Source of the DNA: Flavobacterium ovatum
GTDB taxonomy: Bacteria; Bacteroidota; Bacteroidia; Flavobacteriales; Flavobacteriaceae
Assembly (NCBI RefSeq): GCF_040703125.1
Contig: NZ_CP160035.1
Span: forward strand, 2,507,001-2,571,000
Direction of reading: 5' to 3'
Length of the DNA: 64,000 nucleotides
This document shows positions 1-9,344 of the stretch, piece after piece (position 1 is the first letter of the stretch; each line of letters begins with the position of its first letter). The notes beneath the pieces are model-generated. The model worked only from the letters and a program-made list of their open reading frames with translations. It had not been told where the DNA came from and made no database searches. The position numbers and the translations under genes were made by a program.

Positions 1-309
1 CTGTTTGACATTGTACAACCATGGATGGAAAAAAACGAACGCTTTTTTGGAATACGAGGTTTTATCCCGTTTGATTGTTCGACTTTAGGTGTGATTACAC
101 ATCCGGAATTTTTTACGTACTATAAAGACATTCCCATTAAAGTAACGTACAAAAAGAATGATGCTTTGAAAGTACAGCCGAAAGTACCGTACAAAAATTT
201 CTTGGAGGTTTCGTATGATTTTAAAACCAAAAAGAAAGTTGATTATGCCAGACGTGCTTTACTAGGTTTTGAAGAGAAAATTTTAGAAACATTGTCGGTT
301 AATAAATAG
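1..309 (+). CDS. Probable nucleoside hydrolase, C-terminal part (5' end outside window)
   Basis: The reading frame is open to the first base of the window, so this is the last ~102 codons of a longer gene and the internal Met at 25 is not a start. The sequence resembles the C-terminal part of inosine/uridine-preferring nucleoside hydrolases of Bacteroidota: a Trp-Met segment, then GIRGFIPFDCSTLGVITHPE, where family members usually have a G-F-H-P-F-D stretch followed by a statement of the next beta strand. Such enzymes cleave the N-glycosidic bond of ribonucleosides. The catalytic N-terminal Asp cluster lies outside the window, so this call rests on general similarity only. A strong terminator follows directly. 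Confidence 0.45.
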   Translation: MFDIVQPWMEKNERFFGIRGFIPFDCSTLGVITHPEFFTYYKDIPIKVTYKKNDALKVQPKVPYKNFLEVSYDFKTKKKVDYARRALLGFEEKILETLSVNK

Positions 310-325
310 AAACGTTTCTTACATC

Positions 326-366
326 AAAAATCCCATTTGCTCAATTGTTCAAGTGGGATTTTTTTT
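326..366 (+). terminator. Rho-independent terminator after the first gene
   Basis: The arms AATCCCATTTG (329-339) and CAAGTGGGATT (350-360) form a stem with one bulged position, followed by a run of T to 366. It ends the plus-strand gene and lies 22 bp before the stop codon of the convergent TonB receptor, so it may serve both. Confidence 0.8.
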
Positions 367-388
367 AGATGTAATTGTCTTTTGTGAA

Positions 389-2677
389 TTAGAATATATA
401 CTTCAATGATGTTAAAACTTGGCGTGGAGCAATTGGATTGGCACTATAATTTTCATGCACCGTATAATTGAGTTCGTTGGTAATGTTTGATAATTTGCAC
501 AAGAGAGACAATTTTTTCCAAGAGTATCCCAGAGAAAGGTCAATTGTAGCATATCCATCAACAGGAACCTCTCTGTCTTGAATGATTAGAGTACCAGGAT
601 TTATGGTGTCATCGATGTAGCGGTTGTTCCAACCTGCAATTCGGTTACCAATGTAATTTCCAATAGCTCCAACTGCTAATCCTTTAAGTTTACCTGTTTG
701 TAGGGTGTAGAAAAAACTAAGGTTTGCTGTATTTGCTGGAGTTCTAGCCACGCGATCCCCTTCAATAGAGTTCCCAACTGCTACGGTAGTATTTACAAAT
801 CGCATATCATTATGGCTGTATCCTGCATTGATGTTAAACCCTTCCGTTGGGCGCGCAGTAAGGTCAATTTCGATACCTTTACTTCTGGTTGCTCCACTCA
901 ATACTTTTAGACTGGTGTCGGTATTGGCAGAACCATCTGCTTTGTATTGTGCTGTTTGAACTAGGTTGCTGTTCGAAATTTGGTACACAGTCACATTAGT
1001 ACACAAAATTCCTCGCCAGAAATCGGTTTTAATTCCTGCTTCGTATTGGTCAATAATCGAAGCTTGTACTGGTTTTAAATCTACTGTTGTACCAGACGTA
1101 TTTGGAGTAAAGGAGTTAGAATAGCTAGAGAAAATAGTAATGTCCTTTGTTGGTTGGTAGACCAAACCTACTTTTGGAGAAAAGGCATTATCCAAAGTTT
1201 TTGCCGCAATAGTTGGGACGTTATTTTCTGGAGCTACAGTTTGAAATTTGTTGACCAAGGTTTCTTTGTAAGTCGAAGCTTCGGACTCAATCCAAGACCA
1301 ACGAATACCGGCAAGAACTTTGAATTTATCGGTTAACGAAATCAAATCTTGAAAATAGGCTCCAAAACGTTGGGAGTCTGTATTTACAATTTGTGTTGCT
1401 CTAGAATCAAAAGGAGCAACTGTACTTTGTGTACTTAGGTCGTAGTTGAAGAGATTAATAGCGGTGTCCTCTGTCGTTTTTGTGTTTCCTGCAGCGTCAA
1501 AAAAAGTATAGGTATGGGCTATTGCCAAAGAATTTTCATAATCGAGACCTGTGAAAATTTGGTGCTTGATGGTTCCTGTATTAAAAATTCCTTGTATGCT
1601 AAATTGATCGCCAAATATTCTCTCCTTGTTATTGCTTTGTGTTAAACCTCTTTTCCAGTCACCACGGGTTGTGTAAGCATCTAAATCAGATAATTGTGCG
1701 GTAGATTTAGAACGTCTGTCATAATTTTGGTAAGAAGTATTAAAGCTAAGCTTCCAGTTTTTATTAAAATCGTGATTTAATAATGCCGAAGCACTAGATG
1801 ATTTTGTGTTTCCTGTTGACCATAACGCACCATAATAATTGTTACGTGGTAAATCTAGAATTTCTTTTCCAATGATTCCGGTACCAAAATCAGGAGTCCA
1901 GTCGGCGCTCAGATAATCTCCTTGAACTGTAATTTGTGTTTTATCGCTAATGTCGAATAAAAAAGATGGGTTGTAATAGATACGTTCATTTTTCACCACA
2001 TCTCTAAAGCTCTCTGAGTTTTCGTAAGAACCAGTGAAGCGGTAGGCGATTGATTTGTTTATCGGTCCATAAAAATCAATTGATGGTTTGTAGAATGCAT
2101 AACTTCCAGCTTGTATATTTATTTCGCCACCTTTGGTAAATTGAGGTGTTTTGGTTACCATATTAAGAATTCCTCCAGGTGTTACGTTACCAAATAATAA
2201 CGCGGAACTTCCTTTTAAAAATTCTACTCTTTCTAATGAGGATACTTCAGGAATGGAACCAGCATTGTAACGAAAACCGTTTTTCAACATATTATTATTA
2301 GACATTTCATATCCTCTTGACCAAAACGATTCTTGAGCTCCACCACGAGCAGAACCTACATAGACTCCGTTGACATTTTTGATTACATCACTCAAACGAA
2401 TGGCTTGTTGTTGCGCTATGATTTCACTACCAATTACTTGCACGCTTTGAGGCAAATCCATTGGTTTAATTCCAGATCTTGAAACACAAATTGGTTTAGG
2501 TGGTTTATTTCCAGTAACAATAATTTCTTTAAGGACTTCTCCTTTTCTGTTTTTTATAGTATCGTATTCTATTTCATATTCTTCAGTTGAAGCAGAATAA
2601 CGTTCAATAGAGGCGATTTCTTGGGCTTGTAGTGTCAGTCCGATTATGGTGGTCAAAAATAAAATAGCGTTTTTCAT
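389..2677 (-). CDS. TonB-dependent siderophore-type outer membrane receptor
   Basis: A 762-residue outer membrane receptor for active import of a ferric siderophore or similar ligand. A signal peptide (residues 1-18, cleavage after LQA) precedes a ~45-residue linker and a plug domain (about 70-190) with SVQVIGSEII, RVEFLKGSSALLFG and PGGILNMVTKTP, as in the TIGR01783 siderophore receptor family. The rest is a beta barrel ending in the aromatic residue F. Unlike many Bacteroidota receptors, it has no complete carboxypeptidase-regulatory domain between signal peptide and plug. It stands alone, with no SusD partner. A good -33/-7 promoter lies upstream. The substrate cannot be read from the sequence, and no Fur site was recognised. 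Confidence 0.88.
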   Translation of the reverse strand: MKNAILFLTTIIGLTLQAQEIASIERYSASTEEYEIEYDTIKNRKGEVLKEIIVTGNKPPKPICVSRSGIKPMDLPQSVQVIGSEIIAQQQAIRLSDVIKNVNGVYVGSARGGAQESFWSRGYEMSNNNMLKNGFRYNAGSIPEVSSLERVEFLKGSSALLFGNVTPGGILNMVTKTPQFTKGGEINIQAGSYAFYKPSIDFYGPINKSIAYRFTGSYENSESFRDVVKNERIYYNPSFLFDISDKTQITVQGDYLSADWTPDFGTGIIGKEILDLPRNNYYGALWSTGNTKSSSASALLNHDFNKNWKLSFNTSYQNYDRRSKSTAQLSDLDAYTTRGDWKRGLTQSNNKERIFGDQFSIQGIFNTGTIKHQIFTGLDYENSLAIAHTYTFFDAAGNTKTTEDTAINLFNYDLSTQSTVAPFDSRATQIVNTDSQRFGAYFQDLISLTDKFKVLAGIRWSWIESEASTYKETLVNKFQTVAPENNVPTIAAKTLDNAFSPKVGLVYQPTKDITIFSSYSNSFTPNTSGTTVDLKPVQASIIDQYEAGIKTDFWRGILCTNVTVYQISNSNLVQTAQYKADGSANTDTSLKVLSGATRSKGIEIDLTARPTEGFNINAGYSHNDMRFVNTTVAVGNSIEGDRVARTPANTANLSFFYTLQTGKLKGLAVGAIGNYIGNRIAGWNNRYIDDTINPGTLIIQDREVPVDGYATIDLSLGYSWKKLSLLCKLSNITNELNYTVHENYSANPIAPRQVLTSLKYIF

Positions 2678-2709
2678 GCGTTTATTTAGATTAATTAAAA
2701 ATAAAAATG

Positions 2710-2740
2710 CAAATGTAATTTCTGAAACCGTAAAAACAAA
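2710..2740 (-). promoter_or_regulatory. Bacteroidota-type promoter of the TonB receptor
   Basis: On the minus strand a -7 element TACATTTG (complement of 2710-2717) fits the TAnnTTTG consensus, and a -33 element TTTG (complement of 2737-2740) lies 19 bp away, within the usual range. Transcription would begin about 25-30 bases before the start codon at 2677. Confidence 0.65.
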
Positions 2741-2964
2741 ACTTATTTAGAATAAATAAAAATAATAAATCAGTGTTTTTTTTAACTTGTTGTTTTGTAG
2801 TTATTTGGACATTGCGAAACGTATAGTCTATAGGAGAAATGGAGTGTTAAGCGTGCTGGAAAGTGTGTTTTTTAAGAGGGAATAAAATTATTTCCTGGAG
2901 ATATTGACTTATAATCTCAATGCAAATTGATTAAAAATTCATTTAACATTAATTAACATTTTCA

Positions 2965-2998
2965 TTTGTTATAGGTTAAACAAGTTTGTTTATTTTTG
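2965..2998 (+). promoter_or_regulatory. Promoter directly before the small secreted protein
   Basis: TATTTTTG (2991-2998) fits the -7 consensus TAnnTTTG. A TTTG at 2965-2968 could be the -33 element, with a 22-bp spacer. The start codon follows only four bases after the -7 box, so the transcript would be leaderless or nearly so. Confidence 0.55.
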
Positions 2999-3002
2999 CG
3001 TC

Positions 3003-3431
3003 ATGAAAAAGAAATTGATTTTTCGACTTTTTGCACCAGTACTCATATTGCTATTAAGTGGATATGGGACTGCACTAGTTGGTAACTTCGATGGACCTTT
3101 TAAAAGTTTTGCATTTGATACAAACTTAAACGCAAACGATCGTCAATTTTTTCAACAGAATGGGGCAGGACTTCTAACAATTAAAAAAGACCAACCGCTT
3201 TCTAATAAGAAAAATATAAAGCTTCGTGCTACAGATAATGAAGTTGACGAAGATGAAGTTGACACTTCAGACTCCCCACTAACTTCCAATAATTATTTTG
3301 CTACTTTCTATCAATCAGTTTCTTTTGGAGACTATTTGGTTAACTTTAAAGAAAAAGCAAACTTCAAAACAGTTTTTTACAACCTGACCACTTACAAGAA
3401 GTATGTCTTGTTTCAGGTTTTTCGTATTTGA
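3003..3431 (+). CDS. Small secreted or membrane-anchored protein of unknown function
   Basis: Not recognised. The 142-residue product begins with three lysines and a hydrophobic segment (about residues 5-27), so it is exported or anchored in the inner membrane. The middle is polar and the stretch around residues 75-95 is acidic (DNEVDEDEVDTSD). The start is the only Met in the N-terminal region. The last ~17 codons overlap a terminator-like hairpin (3381-3421), so either the C-terminus is encoded inside a terminator or the real gene ends differently. It lies 171 bp before the RND efflux operon on the same strand. A link to efflux is possible but not shown by the sequence. Confidence 0.5.
   Translation: MKKKLIFRLFAPVLILLLSGYGTALVGNFDGPFKSFAFDTNLNANDRQFFQQNGAGLLTIKKDQPLSNKKNIKLRATDNEVDEDEVDTSDSPLTSNNYFATFYQSVSFGDYLVNFKEKANFKTVFYNLTTYKKYVLFQVFRI
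3381..3423 (+). terminator. Terminator-like hairpin overlapping the 3' end of the small secreted gene
   Basis: The arms AACCTGA (3381-3387) and TCAGGTT (3413-3419), with an inner ACAAGA/TCTTGT helix (3394-3399 and 3406-3411), are followed by a T run. The stop codon of the upstream frame lies after it, at 3429-3431. Confidence 0.6.
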
Positions 3432-3602
3432 TTTACAATCGTCTTTCCGCGGCAAAATCTTTTTTGCCAATTTAGTACAATTTAAAAATTTACCACCAAG
3501 ATCCTTATAGTTTAGTCTATTAAGGCTAGGTTTTACTTGTACTTATTATTTCGATTAAAATTTCACACACACAAAACATTTACTTTAATAAGCTAACTTA
3601 TT

Positions 3603-4685
3603 ATGAAGAAATTATCTATGCTCGTAAGTCTTTGCGCTTTGATGAGCCTCATTGGTTGTAAAGAACAAAAAGAAGAAAAGAAAGAAGAAGTTAAATTCTT
3701 AGTTACCAACCCAGTATTAAAAGACACTGCAATCACAAAAGAGTATGTTTGCAATATTAGTTCCATTCGCCATATTGAATTGAGAGCATTGGAAAAAGGA
3801 TACCTACAACAAATCTATGTTGGTGAAGGGCAATCAGTCAAAAAAGGACAATTATTGTTTAAGATTATGCCAAACATCTATCAAGCAGAATTAGGGAAGT
3901 CCAAAGCTGAAGCAAATTTTGCTGAAATTGAATACCAAAACACCAAAAAATTGTCTGACGCTAATGTAGTTTCAAAAAATGAATTGGCTATGGCCAAAGC
4001 AAAGTTGGATAAAGCCAAAGCAGAAATGTCTTTGAATCAAGTACACTTAGACTTTACTGAAATTAGAGCTCCTTTTGATGGTATTATTGACCGTTTTCAT
4101 GTGAGAGTTGGTAGTTTAGTTGACGAGGGCGATTTACTAACAGAACTTTCAGATAACAGCTCCATGTGGGTTTACTATAATGTTCCGGAAGCGGAGTACC
4201 TTGATTATGCTACGAAAGTACATAAAGACACTAAAATGAAAGTCAACTTATTAATGGCTAATAATGAAATATTTGATCAATCAGGAGTGGTTGAAACGAT
4301 TGAAGCCAACTTTAATAATGAAACTGGAAATATTCCTTTTAGAGCGACTTTTCCAAATCCAAAGCGATTATTAAGACATGGAGAAACGGGTACTATCGAA
4401 ATGAGATTACCCTATAAAAATGCTATGATTATTCCTCAAAAGGCAACTTTTGAAGTATTAGAAAAAAAGTATGTATATGTAATTGATAAAAATAATGAAA
4501 TCAAATCAAGAGAAATTACTATCGCTGCAGAGTTGCAACATCTGTTTATTATAAAAGATGGTTTAGCAACAACGGATAAAATTCTACTTGAAGGAATCCG
4601 TTTGGTAAAAGAAAACGAAAAAATCGCCTATAAATTAGAAAAAGGAGATGCTGTTTTGTCACATTTAGAGCTATACGCAGAATAA
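3603..4685 (+). CDS. RND efflux system periplasmic adaptor (AcrA/MexA type lipoprotein)
   Basis: A 360-residue membrane-fusion protein that links the inner membrane RND pump to the outer membrane channel. The signal peptide ends in the lipobox LIGC, with Cys19 as the lipidated residue, so it is anchored in a membrane facing the periplasm. A first lipoyl half (about 60-95, with VGEGQSVKKGQLLF) is followed by a short coiled-coil hairpin (about 95-135), the second lipoyl half (DFTEIRAPFDGIIDR) and the beta-barrel and membrane-proximal domains. It is the first gene of a three-gene operon, 26 bp before the permease. No TetR- or AraC-type local regulator is present. The short inverted repeat AATAAG/CTTATT (3587-3602) ends exactly at the start codon. 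Confidence 0.92.
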   Translation: MKKLSMLVSLCALMSLIGCKEQKEEKKEEVKFLVTNPVLKDTAITKEYVCNISSIRHIELRALEKGYLQQIYVGEGQSVKKGQLLFKIMPNIYQAELGKSKAEANFAEIEYQNTKKLSDANVVSKNELAMAKAKLDKAKAEMSLNQVHLDFTEIRAPFDGIIDRFHVRVGSLVDEGDLLTELSDNSSMWVYYNVPEAEYLDYATKVHKDTKMKVNLLMANNEIFDQSGVVETIEANFNNETGNIPFRATFPNPKRLLRHGETGTIEMRLPYKNAMIIPQKATFEVLEKKYVYVIDKNNEIKSREITIAAELQHLFIIKDGLATTDKILLEGIRLVKENEKIAYKLEKGDAVLSHLELYAE

Positions 4686-4711
4686 TCGAAATCACTTAAA
4701 AAGATAAAAAC

Positions 4712-7700
4712 ATGTTTAGTAAATTCATACAAAGACCCGTTTTTGCGATAGTAATTTCGATTGTTATTGTATTCATGGGATTGTTGGCAATGTTAAAATT
4801 ACCAACATCACAATTTCCAGATATTGCCCCTACAACAGTAAATATATTTATTGCTTATCCAGGAGCAAGTGCAGATGTATTGGTGAAGTCTACGCTTATA
4901 ACTTTGGAGAATGCCATCAATGGTGTTCAAGACATGAGGTATATGGCAACAGATGCAACCAGTGCGGGTGAAGCCACATTGAGAATTATTTTTGAACCAG
5001 GAACTGATCCCAATCAGGCTGTTATTAGGGTGAAGACAAGGGTGGATCAAGTAATGCCGTTGTTACCAGAATTGGTTCAACGTGAAGGGGTTATTATTAC
5101 TCCTATCCAGCCGAGTATGTTGATGTATATCAACTTATATGCTAAGGATAAAAACATGGATGAAAAATTCTTGTACAATTATGCCAATGTAAAAATGCTA
5201 CCTGAAATCAATAGGATTAAAGGGGTTGCAAGATCACAAATCTTAGGAAGTAGAACCTATGCTATGCGTATTTGGTTAAATCCAGACCGCATGCGTGCTT
5301 ATAAAGTTTCTACCGAGGAAGTGATGAAAGCGTTGGGGGAACAATCTGTGGTTGGTCGTCCAGGTCGTATCGGACAAAGTTCGGGTATAAAAGCACAATC
5401 ATTAGAATATGTTTTAACGTATAAAGGAAGATTCAGTGAGCCAAAAGAATACGATAATGTAATTATTCGTGCTAATCCTGATGGTGAAGCAATTCGATTG
5501 AAAGATATTGGTAGAGCAGAATTAGGAAGTGAGTTCTTTGATATTTATTCTAATTTAGATGGACATCCATCAGCTTCTATTGTATTAAAACAAAATTACG
5601 GTAGTAATGCAACTGAAGTAATTGAAAGAGTAAAAGCAAAAATGGAGGAAATGAAGGAATCTTTCCCTCCAGGTTTAGATTATAAAATCAGTTATGATGT
5701 TTCCAAATTCTTAGACGCTTCCATTGATCAAGTTATCGACACTTTGAGAGATGCGTTTATTTTGGTTGCCTTGGTAGTATTTATTTTCTTAGGAGATTGG
5801 CGTTCAACTTTGATTCCGATTTTGGCAGTACCCGTTTCGTTAATTGGAGCCTTTTTTGTCATTCAGTTTTTCGGAATTACCATAAATTTAGTTACTCTAT
5901 TTGCATTAGTACTCGCGATTGGTATTGTGGTCGATGATGCGATTGTCGTCGTCGAGGCCGTCCACGCCAAGTTTGCCGAATTCCCCCATATCTCTCCTTA
6001 TATGGCGGTTAAAAAAGTTTTAGGAGAAATTAGTGGTGCTATTATAGCAATTACTGCGGTAATGGTTGCAGTGTTTGTACCTATCTCTTTCATGAGTGGT
6101 CCAGTAGGAACATTTTATAGACAGTTCTCCATTACGATGGCAAGTGCAATTGTGATTTCGGCAATTATCGCTTTGACATTGACACCTGTTTTATGTGCCA
6201 TGTTGTTGAAAAATAATCACGGGCAAGAAGTGAAAAAGAATCTATTGACTAAAAGTCTGGATGCTTTCAACCGTGTTTTTGATAAATTAACTGGTAAATA
6301 TGTGATTTTATTGAAAGCAATTGTGAGCAGAAGAGTATTAACTTTCGCTATTTTAATTGCATTTTGTATTGGTACTTTCTTTGTAAATAAAGTACTTCCT
6401 TCAGGGTTTATTCCTAGTGAAGATCAAGGTACTATTTATGCGATTATTCAAACACCTCCAGGATCTACATTAGAAACTACTAATCAAGTTTCACAAAGAC
6501 TTCAAAAAGTTTGTGAGGACGTAGACGGTGTTGAGTCTGTATCTTCTCTTGCGGGTTATGAAATTATGACAGAAGGTCGTGGATCTAATGCGGGTACCTG
6601 TTTGATTAACTTAAAACCATGGGATGAAAGGGAACACAAAGTGACCGAAATCATGGAAGAATTAGAAGAAAAATCAAGAGACCTTGGAGCCAAAATTGAA
6701 TTTTTTGAGCCACCAGCAATTCCTGGATTTGGTTCATCTGGAGGTTTTTCAATGCGTTTGTTGGATAAAAATACAACAACTGATTACGCAGATTTCGACA
6801 AAATCAACAAAACGTTCATGGAGAATTTGGAAAAACGTAAAGAACTATCAGGTTTGTTTACCTTCTTTGCGGCCAATTATCCTCAATATGAATTAGAAGT
6901 AGATAATAACTTAGCCATGCAAAAAGGAGTTTCTATTGGTAAAGCAATGGAGAACCTAGATATATTGATTGGTAGTACCTATGAGCAAGGTTTTATTAAA
7001 TTCAACCGTTTCTTTAAAGTATACGTTCAATCTGATCCAAAATACAGAAGATTACCATCAGATATCTTGAATTTATATATTAAAAACGATAGAGATGAAA
7101 TGGTTCCTTATTCTGCTTTTATGAGGCTTAAAAAAGGACAAGGACCAAATGAAATTACGCGTTACAATATGTACAACTCTGCGGCAATCCAAGGGCTTCC
7201 AGCCAAAGGATATACTACCGCAGATGCAATTCAAGCGGTAAAAGAAGTGGCCGCAGAGACATTGCCAAGAGGGTATGATATTGCTTGGGAAGGTTTGTCT
7301 TATGATGAAGCCAGTAGAGGAAACGAGTCTATGTATATTTTTATGATTGTGTTGGCTTTCGTTTATTTAGTACTAGCAGCACAATATGAAAGTTTTATTA
7401 TTCCGTTGGCGGTAGTGCTTTCTTTACCGGTAGGTATTTTTGGTTCTTTCTTATTGCTGAAATTAATGGGGCTACAAAATGATATTTATGCTCAGATTGG
7501 TCTTATCATGCTGGTCGGACTGCTCGGTAAGAATGCCGTGTTGATTGTCGAATTTGCAGTTTTAAAACATCATGAAGGACTGACGGTGTTAGAAGCAGCG
7601 ATCGAAGGAGCCAGAGTACGTTTTCGTCCTATTTTGATGACTTCGTTTGCCTTTATCGCTGGTTTGATTCCATTGATGGCGGCTTCTGGAGCGGGTGCAA

Positions 7701-7915
7701 TTGGAAACAGAACCTTAGGTTCTGCAGCACTTGGAGGAATGCTTTTTGGAACAGTCTTCGGAGTAATAATTGTACCAGGATTGTACTATATTTTTGGCTC
7801 ATTGGCAGCAGGAAGAAAACTAATCAAAGGAGAAGAGGAAAACTCATTATCTGACGGATTTGTACACTATATTGATGATTTCACAACAACCGAAGAAAAT
7901 GATGAAAATGAATAA
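4712..7915 (+). CDS. RND multidrug efflux permease (AcrB/MexB, HAE1 type)
   Basis: A 1067-residue inner membrane proton/drug antiporter. The usual layout is visible: TM1 at about 10-30, a large periplasmic porter and docking loop, TM2-6, a second periplasmic loop, and TM8-12. The paired acidic residues of TM4 are D408 and D409 in GIVVDDAIVVVEA, and the essential TM10 lysine is K940 in GLLGKNAVLIVEFA, so the proton relay is intact. The length is a little above E. coli AcrB because of an acidic C-terminal tail. Together with the adaptor and outer membrane factor it forms a complete tripartite pump. Its end overlaps the start of the outer membrane factor gene. The substrate cannot be inferred. 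Confidence 0.95.
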   Translation: MFSKFIQRPVFAIVISIVIVFMGLLAMLKLPTSQFPDIAPTTVNIFIAYPGASADVLVKSTLITLENAINGVQDMRYMATDATSAGEATLRIIFEPGTDPNQAVIRVKTRVDQVMPLLPELVQREGVIITPIQPSMLMYINLYAKDKNMDEKFLYNYANVKMLPEINRIKGVARSQILGSRTYAMRIWLNPDRMRAYKVSTEEVMKALGEQSVVGRPGRIGQSSGIKAQSLEYVLTYKGRFSEPKEYDNVIIRANPDGEAIRLKDIGRAELGSEFFDIYSNLDGHPSASIVLKQNYGSNATEVIERVKAKMEEMKESFPPGLDYKISYDVSKFLDASIDQVIDTLRDAFILVALVVFIFLGDWRSTLIPILAVPVSLIGAFFVIQFFGITINLVTLFALVLAIGIVVDDAIVVVEAVHAKFAEFPHISPYMAVKKVLGEISGAIIAITAVMVAVFVPISFMSGPVGTFYRQFSITMASAIVISAIIALTLTPVLCAMLLKNNHGQEVKKNLLTKSLDAFNRVFDKLTGKYVILLKAIVSRRVLTFAILIAFCIGTFFVNKVLPSGFIPSEDQGTIYAIIQTPPGSTLETTNQVSQRLQKVCEDVDGVESVSSLAGYEIMTEGRGSNAGTCLINLKPWDEREHKVTEIMEELEEKSRDLGAKIEFFEPPAIPGFGSSGGFSMRLLDKNTTTDYADFDKINKTFMENLEKRKELSGLFTFFAANYPQYELEVDNNLAMQKGVSIGKAMENLDILIGSTYEQGFIKFNRFFKVYVQSDPKYRRLPSDILNLYIKNDRDEMVPYSAFMRLKKGQGPNEITRYNMYNSAAIQGLPAKGYTTADAIQAVKEVAAETLPRGYDIAWEGLSYDEASRGNESMYIFMIVLAFVYLVLAAQYESFIIPLAVVLSLPVGIFGSFLLLKLMGLQNDIYAQIGLIMLVGLLGKNAVLIVEFAVLKHHEGLTVLEAAIEGARVRFRPILMTSFAFIAGLIPLMAASGAGAIGNRTLGSAALGGMLFGTVFGVIIVPGLYYIFGSLAAGRKLIKGEEENSLSDGFVHYIDDFTTTEENDENE

Positions 7916-9344
7916 ACTAAATAAATTAAAATACGCAGGTCTAACCTGCGTATTAATAAGTCTAGCTGGTTGTAAAATTCCTTCTGTTGTTCAAAAAGCA
8001 GAAAATAAGACAACTCCAGAAGTTTTTGCTAATGCAAGCAATGACACTTTGAATACGGCAAAAACAAAATGGAAGAGTTATTTTACAGATGCCAATTTGA
8101 ATGAGTTAATTGATAATGCCTTAAAAAACAATCAAGAGCTTAATATCACCATGCAAGAACTAGTGATTGCACAAAGTGAAGTTAGAGCTCGCAAAGGAGA
8201 ATATTTACCATTTGTAGGATTGAATGCAGGAGCAGGAGTTGATAAAGTAGGGCGCTATACTAATATTGGTGCAAGCGAAGCTACCACTGATATTATGCCA
8301 GGGAAGGAAACACCAGAACCGCTTCAAGATTATAAAATAGGTGCTTTTGCAACATGGGAAGCCGATATTTGGGGTAAATTACACAATGCTAAAAAAGCCG
8401 CGGTTAGTCGTTATTTAGCAAGTGTAGATGGTCGTAACTTTGTACAAACCAATTTAATTGCCGAAATATCAAATTCGTATTACGAATTATTGGCTTTAGA
8501 CAATCAATTGGATATTGTAAAACAAAATATTGACATCCAAAGCAATGCGTTAATAATCGTAAAATTGCAGAAAGAATCTGCTCGCGTAACCGAATTGGCT
8601 GTACGTCGTTTTGAAGCTCAGGTTTTAAAAACTCGTGGTATGCAGTTTGGAATTCAACAGAAAATTACTGAGACAGAGAATAAAATTAATTTTCTAGTAG
8701 GTCGTTTTCCTCAACCAATTGTAAGAGTACATGAAATGTTCGAAAACTTGGTTCCTAGTAAAGTCAATGCAGGAATACCTTCACAATTGTTAGAAAATCG
8801 CCCTGATATCAAAAAAGCAGAGATGGAATTAGTAGCAGCAAATTTGGATATAAAAGTAGCCAAAGCACGCTTCTACCCATCAGTTGGGATTTCTGCAGGT
8901 ATCGGTTTTCAGGCATTTAATGCAAAGTATTTGTTGAGTACACCAGAATCGCTTTTGTATTCTTTTGCGGGTGATTTAGTCGCTCCATTAATCAATAGAA
9001 ATGCTATAAAAGCAAGTTATATTAGCTCTAATGCTAAGCAAATTCAAGCGGTATATAATTACGAAAGAACCCTTATAAACGCATATGTTGAGGTTGCAAA
9101 CCAATTGGCAAAAATCAAGAATATGCAACAAAGTTTTGAGTTAAAAGCACAAGAAGTACAAGCTTTGAATCAATCTGTTGGAATTTCAAATGATTTGTTC
9201 AAATCGGCTCGTGCTGATTATATGGAAGTGTTGTTGACGCAACGCGACGCATTAGAATCTAAGTTTGAACTTATTGAAACTAAAAAGCAACAAATGAATG
9301 CATTTGTTGATATTTATAGAGCCCTTGGAGGCGGATGGAACTAA
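7899..9344 (+). CDS. RND efflux outer membrane factor (TolC/OprM-type lipoprotein)
   Basis: A 481-residue outer membrane channel of the NodT/OprM family. I chose the start at 7899 rather than the upstream Met at 7860: it places a normal lipoprotein signal at the N-terminus (lipobox SLAGC, Cys25) and gives a 17-bp overlap with the permease gene, typical of translational coupling. Two repeated OEP domains follow, each with long alpha-helical segments. Conserved points include ATWEADIWGKL, typical of this family, and ENRPDIKKAEMEL at the start of the second repeat. A perfect 11-bp inverted repeat (7930-7954) lies inside the coding sequence of the signal peptide. A strong terminator ends the operon. 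Confidence 0.92.
   Translation: MMKMNKLNKLKYAGLTCVLISLAGCKIPSVVQKAENKTTPEVFANASNDTLNTAKTKWKSYFTDANLNELIDNALKNNQELNITMQELVIAQSEVRARKGEYLPFVGLNAGAGVDKVGRYTNIGASEATTDIMPGKETPEPLQDYKIGAFATWEADIWGKLHNAKKAAVSRYLASVDGRNFVQTNLIAEISNSYYELLALDNQLDIVKQNIDIQSNALIIVKLQKESARVTELAVRRFEAQVLKTRGMQFGIQQKITETENKINFLVGRFPQPIVRVHEMFENLVPSKVNAGIPSQLLENRPDIKKAEMELVAANLDIKVAKARFYPSVGISAGIGFQAFNAKYLLSTPESLLYSFAGDLVAPLINRNAIKASYISSNAKQIQAVYNYERTLINAYVEVANQLAKIKNMQQSFELKAQEVQALNQSVGISNDLFKSARADYMEVLLTQRDALESKFELIETKKQQMNAFVDIYRALGGGWN
7930..7954 (+). promoter_or_regulatory. Perfect hairpin inside the signal-peptide codons of the efflux channel gene
   Basis: The arms 7930-7940 (AATACGCAGGT) and 7944-7954 (ACCTGCGTATT) pair over 11 bases around a three-base loop. 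They cover codons 11 to 19 of the outer membrane factor, just after the overlap with the permease gene. No T run follows, so this is not a terminator. A role in translation or RNA stability is inference. Confidence 0.45.

Noticed and set aside
7860..7898. Upstream in-frame Met for the outer membrane factor
   Set aside because: It would put 13 polar residues before the lipoprotein signal and increase the overlap with the permease gene.
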